Notes: generated by a model not told the origin, from the letters alone. A stretch of DNA of 16,319 nt from JAHFOW01 sp046350595 (GCA_046350595.1 JAXMAC010000080.1:1-16319); one strand, 5' to 3'; shown: positions 7,486 to 15,436, counted from the stretch's first letter. A program made the numbers and translations.

Positions 7486-10400
7486 ATGCTTCGGACATCA
7501 AATCTGTCTTTTAGATTTATATTTATTGCAATCGTACTCTTGCACATGCTTACATGTCTGGCATTCGCCGCCCCTCCCACAAAATCCGGCGTTCGTCCAC
7601 AGGTGATATCCCTGCCGACGGGTCCAGGCGCTATTGAAGGACTGGGTGAGTCCTTTGAACCTCAATTAAATACTGGCACAGGGAAATATGCATTCCCCAT
7701 AGCCATTCCACCTGGTCGGGCGGGGTTTGCGCCGGATGTGCGCCTGAGCTATGACGGCGGCAACGGTAACGGGGGGCTGGGGATGGGTTGGAGTTTTTCA
7801 TTGATGTGTGTCAAACGCCAGACAGATAAAGGACTACCGCGATATAATGATCCCAAGCGTACCTCGCCAGATGCCTATATTAATGAGATGGGTGAGGAGT
7901 TGGTAAAGGTCGATGGGGATGAATCGGACGAAATTCAGGTCTTTCGGCTCAAAAACGAAGGGGCATTTACAAAATACGAGTATATACTTAGCGAAGATCG
8001 ATGGGTGGTCACCGACCGCTCAGGCCGGAAATATTCACTGGGTTCTTGGGTAGTAGGCAACACAGACGTCTCTGCCCGCATTAAACATCCCAAAAACAAT
8101 CTTACCTATGCATGGTATATAGGAGAGGCGATTGATACGAATGGGAATCAGATTTTTTATAAGTATGTACAGGATCAGTCTCAGATTTACTGTAAAAATA
8201 TACAATATTCAACTTTTGGGGATGCATCAGACTCCGGACACATCATTGAGTTTACCTATGAATCCAGGCCAGATCCAATTGTGGACTATCGTCCGACGTT
8301 TCGTCTGGTTACGGCACAGCGCATGAAACAAATTGATGTGAAAACAGGTGGGACGTTGGTGCGCCGGTATAAGCTGGAATATCTCGAAGGCCGTTCCGTA
8401 TCCCTCCTTTCGCGGGTTACCCTCATTGGCGCTGATGGGACAACTGCGCTTCCGCCCGCCGAATTTCAGTATACCAACCAAACGCTTGCGGAAAGCGCAT
8501 CGTTGATTTCCATAACAGGTCTTTCCCTTGCATCCATACTGTTAACCGGTGAAAATCCAGATGACAATCCAGGCAGAGCAGAAATCCTTGATTTTAACGG
8601 TGATGGGCTGCCCGACCTCTATCAATCCAGAACACCATATAGTCCCCCCGGTGAATATGATGTCTTATATGTAAATCAGGGGAACGGAAAATTTCTCCGT
8701 ACTCCTTTGAGTCAGTCTGAAAGCCTTGGGCTTAAGATACAATCCCAAAACAGCTTTGTGCAGGACATCAATGGCGATGGGCTTCCTGACTTAGTTGCGC
8801 AGAAGGGGAGCAACCAGGAGGATTTCGTCTTTCGTTTGAATAACGGAGGAAAATGGGCTAGCTCCGATACACCTTTTAAGTTTCCTGCGGGTGTTACTGC
8901 ATATAATGTGTTTAAAGACCCCGATATTCGCACCCTTGATATAAACTTCGATAAGCAGATAGACACGCTTCGCAGTTATTATACGGTAGGGGCGTCGGGT
9001 CAGGGAGTTGTCTTTACGGCTTATCTCAATAAGGGAGACGGCACCATGGATTATATCCCTCAAACTACGGATGACATCATCAAGGGCATACATGAGACCT
9101 TTGACGATGCCCAGGGTACGCTTGTTTTAGCCGATATGAACGGGGATCGTATGCAGGATATTGTCCTTCTGAACGATGCTACCAATGGGGGATTAAAATA
9201 CTGGCCCTCCACGGGTTTTGGTAAATTTGATGATGCTACGTATGGTTATACCATCCCCTTAACCGATGGACCCGACTTTGGCGGCGTGCGAACCAATATA
9301 GCGAGACTTGAACTTTCAGACCTGAACGGGGATGGACTCGCAGACCTTTACTATGTGAGTGGCTCACAAGTCCGATACTGGCTGAACGAGAGTGGTGTGC
9401 AATTTGGCAAAAAATCTACCGTGAATCTTGGTGGATCATATGACCCTATATCATCCACATACCGTCTCATGGATATAGATGGCGACGGATTACAGGACAT
9501 CCTTTTTTATGTGCGCTCCCAGCCCACGCCTGATTACCTCCCAAGAGGGTTCGGGTATATCAGGTTATTCAGGGATAACAGGGGTAGATTAACGGATAAA
9601 GAGGATAATGACAACGATGGGTTGGTGGATGAAGCGGATGAGGGGAACATCAGTCCGAATCTCTTGTGCGCTATAAGCAATGGAACTGGACGTATCACGA
9701 GTATGCTCTTTGGTTCGCACGTTGAAGACATGTTGAGGGATAGATTGGCCGGGAATACATGGACCACAATTATTCCATTTCCTGTGAGTATTTTGCGGCG
9801 AGTGGATGTCTTTGATGGTCGTAATAGCACCTATACCCGCGAGATAACGTATCATGATGGTTATTATGACGGTAAGGAAAAGGAATTCAGGGGTTTTGAG
9901 AAGGTTGAGCAGCGTGAGGTGGGGGATGACGCTGTTCCTGACCTGTTTATGGCGTATACCTTTGACACAGGGGCAACAGAAGAAGCCTTGAAGGGAAAGC
10001 CATTAGAATTGATGGCTATGGATAGTTTAAAAAAAGGTACTGACACTGTTCAGTTAGAAGATGTGTTTTACCGGGAAGACTACACATGGGAAACACGCAT
10101 ACTCAAAAACGGCGCAAATGGCGATAAACGGAATGTGACCTTTCCTTTTCAAACGGTGAAGATGCGAGACATTAGTGAAAAAGGCAATGGAACACCTGTT
10201 CAACTAAAGTGGGAATATGAATATGATGACTATGGCAATATGACACGCCAGACGGATCACGGTCGTATGGACGATGGTTGGGATGACGAACGGGTGACTG
10301 AGACCACTTACACGGCTGGGTATTCGTCGGGACTGTCCAACTGGATACTTGGTGAGGTGGTTGAATCTATCACAACGGATGAAAATGGCATAAAAGCAGC

Positions 10401-13400
10401 ACACAAGAGAAACTACTATGATGGGCTTGGTCTTGGGGAGGTAAGCAAGGGAAACCTTACGAAGGTGGAAGACTGGGTAAGAGAAAACACGTCGTTTATC
10501 ACATCCGTCCGAAACGATTACGATGATTATGGAAACATTATTGCCATGTACGACCCGCTCTATGACAAAGAGCCTGGGCACTACCGCCAGATTACGTATG
10601 ATACCACGTACCACACCTTTCCTGTGGAAGAAAATATATACACCGGTTTAACCACCCTTACCATGTTAGCTACCTATGACCCTGGGTGGGGGGTGATGAA
10701 GTCCTCTACCGATTATAATGGCTATACGACTACGTATGATTACGATACCTTTGGACGGTTGATTTCTATGACAAAACCACCTGATGCGGGGCATACGGTT
10801 GAATATGACTACAAGCTTGCACAGCCTGTGGGGACTGCTACTGTCACAGACACTGACACAGGCACTGTCAAAGTCATTAACTGGGTTGAAACGAGGCAAC
10901 GGGATGGCAGCCCCGGTGATGGCTTCCTGCGTTCACGCACATTTTATGACGGCATGGGACGCAAGATCATGACCCGTGCAGAAGGTGAAGATGCGGGACA
11001 GGTCGTTGTAACCGATACCGTCCAGTTTAACGCCAGAAAGCTTGTGGGGAAAAAGTATTTGCCGTATTTCGATGGGGGTTCACTCGATTTCGTTGAGCCG
11101 AAATTTAACACGGGATTTACTGAGCATTTCTATGATGCCTTGGGCAGGGAGATTCAGGTAAATCAACCTGTGGGTCCTGATGGGATTTTATATGCAAAGA
11201 CAACATACAAGCCCTTAGAAAAAAAAGTACAGGACGAGGAACAGACGAAATCAGGCTCAATCCATGAGCGCAATGGTATGCGCTATGTAACTGATGGACT
11301 ACTGGATAAAGACGGAAATGGACGTTTGCGTGAGGTGTTTGAAATCGTTAAGTTGAGCGACAAGGGAGAACCGATAGCTAACCCGGTTGAATGGCAGACT
11401 ACGTATTCATACGACCTGCTCGACAATCTTACCGGCTATGTAGATTCACAGAATAACAAAAAGACCATGGAGTATGATGGTCTGAAGCGAAAGGTGTCTA
11501 TGGACGACCCTGACCGGGGACACATGGATTATACGTACGATGATGCCAGCAACCTCAGACAAACTATAGATGCAAAAGGACAGACCATACGTTATAAATA
11601 TGACGGTGTGAATCGGTTGATGGCGGAGTATTACGGTGCAGATAAAACAGGGCCGGATGTGGAATATCATTACGACGTACCTGGCGAACCTGTTGGCATG
11701 GGAGAACTCTGGCAGCATAATCAGGCAAAGGTGATTGCTGATGTTATCTTAAATGGCGGCGTGTCAGCCGAAAAAAAACAACCCCCTAAGTCCCCCTTTG
11801 TTAAGGGGGATGTCCACCCCCTGCCCCCACCAGCGGGGGATAGCTACTCCCTTCCCCAGCAAGCGGAGGAAATAAATAGCGAATCCATTTATGACCTGAA
11901 TAATGATGGGAAGTTGGACGTTGCTGATGTTGTAAAGGCGGCGCGTATCTTTCCTCAAAGTGATACGGTAACCGCAGAAAATACGAAGGGATTTCTCTCA
12001 TGGGTGCGTGACCAGTCCGGGGAGGAGCATAATTCGTATGACTCACGCGGACGGGTGAAATGGGTGGTGAAAGGGATTTATGAAAACAATTTAAACCACG
12101 AAGGACACGAAGAAAGACTGAAACCACAGAGTACACAGAGAGACCACGAGGGACAACCCCCTGTATCCCCCTTTATTAAGGGGGACATTCTGTCCCCCGC
12201 TGGCGGGGGCAGGGGGTGGATGTCCCCCTTAGAAAAGGGGGACCAAGGGGGTTGTAAAGAACTTCCCAAAACGAGTCATTACGAAAATGGGGCAAAGAAT
12301 AGCTTGCGGGAAAATACCATAACGGCGCAAATCCCCCTTAGCAAAGGGGGCGAAGGGGGTTGTGAAGAACCTTGCAAAAAAGAGGAGGTTTTACAAGGCA
12401 ACCCTATAGCACCGCAAAGCCGCAACCAAGTCCCGCTATCGGTAGGGCAAGCGTCCCCGCTTGCCATTTATGATGTCAACCGAGGACGGTTGACCTACCT
12501 TAGTGAATTTAGGGGTGTGTTAAATTCCACAAATAAAGGCAATAATTTACAGCCCGATATTACGCAGAATTTCTATAATGGTATGGAGTACGACTCCGTG
12601 GACCGCATCACTAAGCTGGTTTATCCTGACGGCACTTTCGTAAACTATGCTTACAATAGTCGTGGACTGCTTGAATCGGTACCAAACATTATCAATAAGT
12701 ACGACTACAACCCATCCGGACAAAATAAGGAACTGGCGCTGGCATGTGGGACGATCACGAAATATGATTACGACCACCGTTTGCGATTGAGCAAACTTGC
12801 AACGAACCGCAGTCGTGACGGACTTGCATTGCAAGACTTGAAATACACCTATGACGGCGTTTCAAACATTACCCGTATTGATGATGAGCGGGGTAATGAA
12901 ACACTGGATGTCATTGGTAAAGAACTGGGTGTTGAGTCCGCCGAGGCGCGTAAATTCCAGGCTACACAGTCATTCATCTATGATTCCCTGTATCGGCTGA
13001 CGCAGGCAACAAATCCTGATGTGTATGGCACGATCAACCATCGTTACGACCGGATTGGCAATATGATCAAACAGGATGCGGCGCTCCTTGACCCTGATCC
13101 CCTGATGAATCTTGGGGTAATGACGTCGGGTGGGGCGGCTGGTACTTCAAACCGTATTGGCAGAAAAGCCGGAGACCCAGCAGGACCGCATGCGATAACA
13201 GGCACGGAGAAAGGACCCAACGGTGCATTGGCATTTATCTACGACGACAATGGCAATATGCTTACCGACAGGGGTATGAATTTAGGCTGGGATTTCAAAG
13301 ACCGCCTTATAAACCTTACCAATGGCTCAACGACCGCCTCCTATACGTATGATTATACCGATACGCGGAAGCGGAAGGTGGTGAGCGATGCAAATAAAGG

Positions 13401-14448
13401 CGCTGAAAGTGTGGTGTTATACATTGATAAAATGTGTGAGGTACGTGACGGCAAGCTGGTGAAATACATCTATGCGGGGAGTAATCGTATAGCCCGCTCT
13501 GAAGGTACACCAAATGGGGCTTTAGCCATTCAGCCCTCAGCTTTTTATTTACACGACCACCTCGGTTCAACGAATCTCACCATAACAAATAATGCCAATG
13601 TAGCCGAGCAGATGGTGAATTATCCGTTTGGACACGAACGGTATGCAAAGAAATCAAACCCATTAGTAAAACTGGCAGATTACAAATTTACGGGGAAGGA
13701 AACGGATGGAGAGAGCGGGTTGCAGTATTTTGAGGCGAGGTATTTGGGGAGTTATATGGGACGGTTTATAAGTGTTGATCCATTAGCAGAAAATATAAAA
13801 AAGGAATGGTTAAGTTTTCCTAAGAAAATGAATATCTATTCTTATACTATGCAAAATCCAATTATATTTATTGATCCAAGTGGACTTGAAAATGATTTTT
13901 TTCAACCAAGAATGACTCCGAGTAATTATAAGGAAGCAATGGAACAGGAACAAAAACTAAATTTACAAGCGGGTAGTTTTTATAATGAAAAGAATGTACA
14001 ACGTGATTGGGAATTGACCCCGGCAGGCCGCCTTCATAAAGGAGCAGATATGGCAACATACCATTCGAATACTCCAATACCATCACCGGTATCAGGTAAA
14101 ATAGAAATAATAGTTAATGATAGACCAGATATTGATACAAGAGAAAATATAAGGAATTATAGTGATAGACAAAAACTGGGTAATCTAATGTATATTCGAG
14201 GTGATGATGGAAGACGATATGAAATTGGGCATATGCGTCAAAATTCTATACCTTCTAATTTAAAGCCTGGAATGACGATACATCGGGGGGAATTAATTGG
14301 ATATGGTGGTACAAGTGGGAATCTTGCTTTAGGTCAAACTGATCCCCATGTTCACTTTCAAATACGTGATATGAATTCTCCGAATTCTCCATTGACACCA
14401 GAAGGCTTACCTCAAAGAACAAGGACTCCTCAGATAAATTTACATTAA
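7486..14448 (+). CDS. SpvB/TcdB-like Rhs protein with C-terminal M23 metallopeptidase
   Basis: A 2320-aa protein. Sec signal peptide (IFIAIVLLHMLTCLAFA, cleavage before APP). Residues 46-335: SpvB domain (TGTGKYAFPIAIPPGRAG, LSYDGGNGNGGLGMGW). About 360-720: six or seven FG-GAP/VCBS blades (for example DFNGDGLPDL, DINGDGLPDL, DLNGDGLADL, DIDGDGLQDI). About 726-815: TcdB-type middle region (IPFPVSILRRV, EKEFRGFEKVEQRE). Then YD-rich Rhs repeats, and the Rhs core 2023-2136 (HDHLGST, FTGKETDGESGLQYFEARY, GRFISVDPLAE, ending DPSG at 2130-2133). The last 184 residues are an M23/LytM endopeptidase domain: HKGAD (H2184, D2188) and HVH (2288-2290) supply the zinc ligands and a catalytic His, with H2249 as the other catalytic His. 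This is the TcB-TcC layout: a cocoon enclosing a toxin. The ATG at 7486 is preferred to a TTG at 7450; neither has a good ribosome binding site. About 240 residues (1425-1660) contain repeat-derived insertions. Confidence 0.9.
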   Translation: MLRTSNLSFRFIFIAIVLLHMLTCLAFAAPPTKSGVRPQVISLPTGPGAIEGLGESFEPQLNTGTGKYAFPIAIPPGRAGFAPDVRLSYDGGNGNGGLGMGWSFSLMCVKRQTDKGLPRYNDPKRTSPDAYINEMGEELVKVDGDESDEIQVFRLKNEGAFTKYEYILSEDRWVVTDRSGRKYSLGSWVVGNTDVSARIKHPKNNLTYAWYIGEAIDTNGNQIFYKYVQDQSQIYCKNIQYSTFGDASDSGHIIEFTYESRPDPIVDYRPTFRLVTAQRMKQIDVKTGGTLVRRYKLEYLEGRSVSLLSRVTLIGADGTTALPPAEFQYTNQTLAESASLISITGLSLASILLTGENPDDNPGRAEILDFNGDGLPDLYQSRTPYSPPGEYDVLYVNQGNGKFLRTPLSQSESLGLKIQSQNSFVQDINGDGLPDLVAQKGSNQEDFVFRLNNGGKWASSDTPFKFPAGVTAYNVFKDPDIRTLDINFDKQIDTLRSYYTVGASGQGVVFTAYLNKGDGTMDYIPQTTDDIIKGIHETFDDAQGTLVLADMNGDRMQDIVLLNDATNGGLKYWPSTGFGKFDDATYGYTIPLTDGPDFGGVRTNIARLELSDLNGDGLADLYYVSGSQVRYWLNESGVQFGKKSTVNLGGSYDPISSTYRLMDIDGDGLQDILFYVRSQPTPDYLPRGFGYIRLFRDNRGRLTDKEDNDNDGLVDEADEGNISPNLLCAISNGTGRITSMLFGSHVEDMLRDRLAGNTWTTIIPFPVSILRRVDVFDGRNSTYTREITYHDGYYDGKEKEFRGFEKVEQREVGDDAVPDLFMAYTFDTGATEEALKGKPLELMAMDSLKKGTDTVQLEDVFYREDYTWETRILKNGANGDKRNVTFPFQTVKMRDISEKGNGTPVQLKWEYEYDDYGNMTRQTDHGRMDDGWDDERVTETTYTAGYSSGLSNWILGEVVESITTDENGIKAAHKRNYYDGLGLGEVSKGNLTKVEDWVRENTSFITSVRNDYDDYGNIIAMYDPLYDKEPGHYRQITYDTTYHTFPVEENIYTGLTTLTMLATYDPGWGVMKSSTDYNGYTTTYDYDTFGRLISMTKPPDAGHTVEYDYKLAQPVGTATVTDTDTGTVKVINWVETRQRDGSPGDGFLRSRTFYDGMGRKIMTRAEGEDAGQVVVTDTVQFNARKLVGKKYLPYFDGGSLDFVEPKFNTGFTEHFYDALGREIQVNQPVGPDGILYAKTTYKPLEKKVQDEEQTKSGSIHERNGMRYVTDGLLDKDGNGRLREVFEIVKLSDKGEPIANPVEWQTTYSYDLLDNLTGYVDSQNNKKTMEYDGLKRKVSMDDPDRGHMDYTYDDASNLRQTIDAKGQTIRYKYDGVNRLMAEYYGADKTGPDVEYHYDVPGEPVGMGELWQHNQAKVIADVILNGGVSAEKKQPPKSPFVKGDVHPLPPPAGDSYSLPQQAEEINSESIYDLNNDGKLDVADVVKAARIFPQSDTVTAENTKGFLSWVRDQSGEEHNSYDSRGRVKWVVKGIYENNLNHEGHEERLKPQSTQRDHEGQPPVSPFIKGDILSPAGGGRGWMSPLEKGDQGGCKELPKTSHYENGAKNSLRENTITAQIPLSKGGEGGCEEPCKKEEVLQGNPIAPQSRNQVPLSVGQASPLAIYDVNRGRLTYLSEFRGVLNSTNKGNNLQPDITQNFYNGMEYDSVDRITKLVYPDGTFVNYAYNSRGLLESVPNIINKYDYNPSGQNKELALACGTITKYDYDHRLRLSKLATNRSRDGLALQDLKYTYDGVSNITRIDDERGNETLDVIGKELGVESAEARKFQATQSFIYDSLYRLTQATNPDVYGTINHRYDRIGNMIKQDAALLDPDPLMNLGVMTSGGAAGTSNRIGRKAGDPAGPHAITGTEKGPNGALAFIYDDNGNMLTDRGMNLGWDFKDRLINLTNGSTTASYTYDYTDTRKRKVVSDANKGAESVVLYIDKMCEVRDGKLVKYIYAGSNRIARSEGTPNGALAIQPSAFYLHDHLGSTNLTITNNANVAEQMVNYPFGHERYAKKSNPLVKLADYKFTGKETDGESGLQYFEARYLGSYMGRFISVDPLAENIKKEWLSFPKKMNIYSYTMQNPIIFIDPSGLENDFFQPRMTPSNYKEAMEQEQKLNLQAGSFYNEKNVQRDWELTPAGRLHKGADMATYHSNTPIPSPVSGKIEIIVNDRPDIDTRENIRNYSDRQKLGNLMYIRGDDGRRYEIGHMRQNSIPSNLKPGMTIHRGELIGYGGTSGNLALGQTDPHVHFQIRDMNSPNSPLTPEGLPQRTRTPQINLH
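11778..11840. repeat. Partial family A repeat inside the Rhs gene
   Basis: ACAACCCCC (11778-11786) plus one inner hairpin (CCCCCTTTGTTAAGGGGGA) give the left half of a family A element. It continues directly into a GC-rich 28-bp module (11813-11840) that recurs inverted at 12193-12220. It is read in frame as 'QPPKSPFVKGD' and 'HPLPPPAGD', a low-complexity peptide foreign to the surrounding Rhs pattern. Confidence 0.8.
11893..11928 (+). other. EF-hand/dockerin loop encoded inside the Rhs gene
   Basis: Codons 1470-1481 of the Rhs protein read DLNNDGKLDVAD, a full 12-residue calcium loop followed by a VVKAARIF helix. It matches the loop of the 250-aa exported protein (DVNKDGKVDVAD) at 9 of 12 positions. 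It lies between a repeat-derived peptide and a normal Rhs segment (GFLSWVRDQSGEEHNSYDSRGR). Confidence 0.7.
12093..12152. repeat. Family B (ACCACGAAG/ACCACAGAG) repeat inside the Rhs gene
   Basis: AACCACGAAGGACACGAAG, then AACCACAGAGTACACAGAGAG, then ACCACGAGGGACA: three degenerate units of the kind seen between genes at 14609-14716, 15501-15586 and 16118-16234. Read in frame they give the peptide NHEGHEE followed by a Gln/Arg-rich stretch, a typical product of translating such repeats. Confidence 0.75.
12153..12255. repeat. Full family A palindromic repeat inside the Rhs gene
   Basis: Both terminal arms are present (ACAACCCCC 12153-12161; GGGGGTTGT 12247-12255), with two CCCCCTT..AAGGGGG hairpins and the 28-bp GC-rich module (12193-12220) in the centre. 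At 103 bp it is the same size as the intergenic copies, but it is fully open in the Rhs frame (QPPVSPFIKGD ... MSPLEKGDQGGC). Confidence 0.85.
12331..12363. repeat. Right-half family A repeat inside the Rhs gene
   Basis: ATCCCCCTTAGCAAAGGGGG (12331-12350), then the terminal GGGGGTTGT arm (12355-12363); the left half is missing. Read in frame as IPLSKGGEGGC. Confidence 0.75.
12446..12465. repeat. Perfect 8-bp hairpin inside the Rhs gene
   Basis: GGCAAGCG (12446-12453), loop TCCC, CGCTTGCC (12458-12465). It marks the right edge of the inserted block, just before the Rhs pattern resumes at LAIYDVNRGRLTYL. Probably another dispersed small repeat; only this copy is seen in the window. Confidence 0.55.
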
Positions 14449-14779
14449 GAAAGAGACTTAAGAAAATAGGGACAACGACAATTAAAAATAATTCTTGATA
14501 ATTGGATCGTGAAGTTTATGGTTGGGTAATTGAGACAATAAAGGTTTAAGCATGATAAATGGTGGAAGCATTAATTTTGGTCAAATTCGGTAAAAATATA
14601 AGAGGAATAATCACACAGAGACACCGCGGGCATGGGGAAAAATAATCCGCAGATTTCTCAGATTACGCAGATAAAGTGAAAAATATTTAACCGCAGAGAA
14701 CTATTGAGAAATGGCAGAAGGAGGAAATGGGGAATAGGGTCGCGACTATTTAACATAGCAATTGCTGAATGAATTTAAT
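14449..14779. other. 331-bp spacer after the Rhs gene, no immunity gene
   Basis: No open frame of useful length on either strand; the longest tidy plus-strand frame from an ATG (14552) codes for only about 13 residues. The first 160 bp are AT-rich and featureless, and the rest is a family B repeat (14609-14716). Polymorphic toxins usually have an immunity gene at this place; none is visible. Confidence 0.6.
14609..14716. repeat. Family B degenerate intergenic repeat
   Basis: Contains CACACAGAGACACCG, CCGCAGATTTCTCAGATTAC followed by GCAGAT, and ACCGCAGAGAACTATTGAGA. Similar 'cacagag / gcagat / gcaaag' strings occur at 15501-15586 and 16118-16234 and, in frame, at 12093-12152. Confidence 0.55.
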
Positions 14780-15172
14780 TTAAATAACTTTTATGTCCGG
14801 GATGTCTTGGAAATGTTTATCGATAGTAAAGATTTGGTACCGATATTCTTTAGCACAGCAGGCAATTACGATGTCTGAGACTGGAATAGTCTTTCCCTGT
14901 GATCGAAGTTCTTTGGCAAGGTTTCCGGATTCTATCCAGATGTCTCTTGTTATTTCTAGATATTCAATGGTATTGAATATCTCTATTATAATCTCACGTT
15001 CTTTATTCGTCTTTATACCCTGGAGTAGTTCGGCGATGATTGTGCCAACACCGACCACAGAGTTGTTAGAAATAAGATCTCTTAAGCGGTCAGAAATTAC
15101 AGATTTCGTGCGAAAGAATTCCACCCATACGCATGTATCTGCAATGACTTTTGGCTTATTTATTGTCTTCAT
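14780..15172 (-). CDS. vapC: VapC-family PIN-domain ribonuclease toxin
   Basis: A 130-aa PIN-domain endoribonuclease, the normal VapC length. The four acidic active-site residues are all in place: D12 (VIADTCVWVEFF), E48 (IIAELLQG), D100 (VSDIVIACCA) and D118 (FTIDKHF). These bind Mg/Mn for cleavage of RNA, in characterised VapCs usually tRNA or 23S rRNA. The ATG at 15172 lies inside vapB, a 17-nt overlap, so translation is probably coupled. Cognate antitoxin is the adjacent VapB. Nothing suggests damage; the toxin should be active. Confidence 0.92.
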   Translation of the reverse strand: MKTINKPKVIADTCVWVEFFRTKSVISDRLRDLISNNSVVGVGTIIAELLQGIKTNKEREIIIEIFNTIEYLEITRDIWIESGNLAKELRSQGKTIPVSDIVIACCAKEYRYQIFTIDKHFQDIPDIKVI

Positions 15173-15374
15173 ACTCGTCGGTTTCTTCGTCTTCGAGTTG
15201 TTGCCAGTTATTTTTAATATCTAATTTGCCTTGGTAAGAAAGGATTTTTTTAATTTGTTTCTTTTTTATGTAATTTTGGATGGCAGTGGTGATAGCCCTG
15301 GTTTTTGATTTTTCTTGGGTAATTTCAAGAAGTTTCTTCATTAAAAGGTCGTCAATATTTATTGTGGTACGCAT
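15156..15374 (-). CDS. vapB: VapB-family ribbon-helix-helix antitoxin
   Basis: A 72-aa type II VapB antitoxin. The N-terminal MRTTINIDDLLMKKLLEIT is the typical ribbon-helix-helix start (beta strand TTINI, then a helix), followed by SKTRAITTAIQNYIKKKQIKKIL and a short acidic, disordered tail (QLEDEETDEYEDNK) expected to wrap the toxin. The start at 15374 is chosen because AGGAGG (15381-15386) stands 6 nt upstream and the family motif starts exactly here; an in-frame ATG at 15443 would add 23 untypical residues. Such antitoxins bind DNA as dimers and repress their own operon together with VapC. Confidence 0.9.
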   Translation of the reverse strand: MRTTINIDDLLMKKLLEITQEKSKTRAITTAIQNYIKKKQIKKILSYQGKLDIKNNWQQLEDEETDEYEDNK

Positions 15375-15386
15375 ATTTTGCCTCCT

Positions 15387-15436
15387 TACATAATATGTAT
15401 GCTTGAAAAGTATGATGAGATTGTATGATATTACAA
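15387..15436. promoter_or_regulatory. Palindromes upstream of vapB, candidate operator
   Basis: TACATAATATGTA (15387-15399) is a perfect 13-bp palindrome around a central A, abutting the vapB ribosome binding site. TTGTA (15421-15425) and TACAA (15432-15436) form a second inverted repeat. TATTAT on the minus strand (complement of 15390-15395) could serve as a -10 element, but I see no clear -35. The position suits autorepression by a ribbon-helix-helix dimer; this is inference. Confidence 0.4.

Noticed and set aside
11771..12370. CRISPR-like array
   Set aside because: The repeated C5/G5 strings are palindromic pairs of unequal spacing without constant-length spacers or nearby cas genes.
11764..12467. 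Several minus-strand open frames rich in Pro, Ser and Gly within the Rhs gene
   Set aside because: They are shadows produced by the C5/G5 repeats; no ribosome binding sites and no domains.
14793..15224. A 143-aa plus-strand open frame
   Set aside because: Antisense to vapC, which has all four PIN acidic residues, the expected length and an overlapping vapB.
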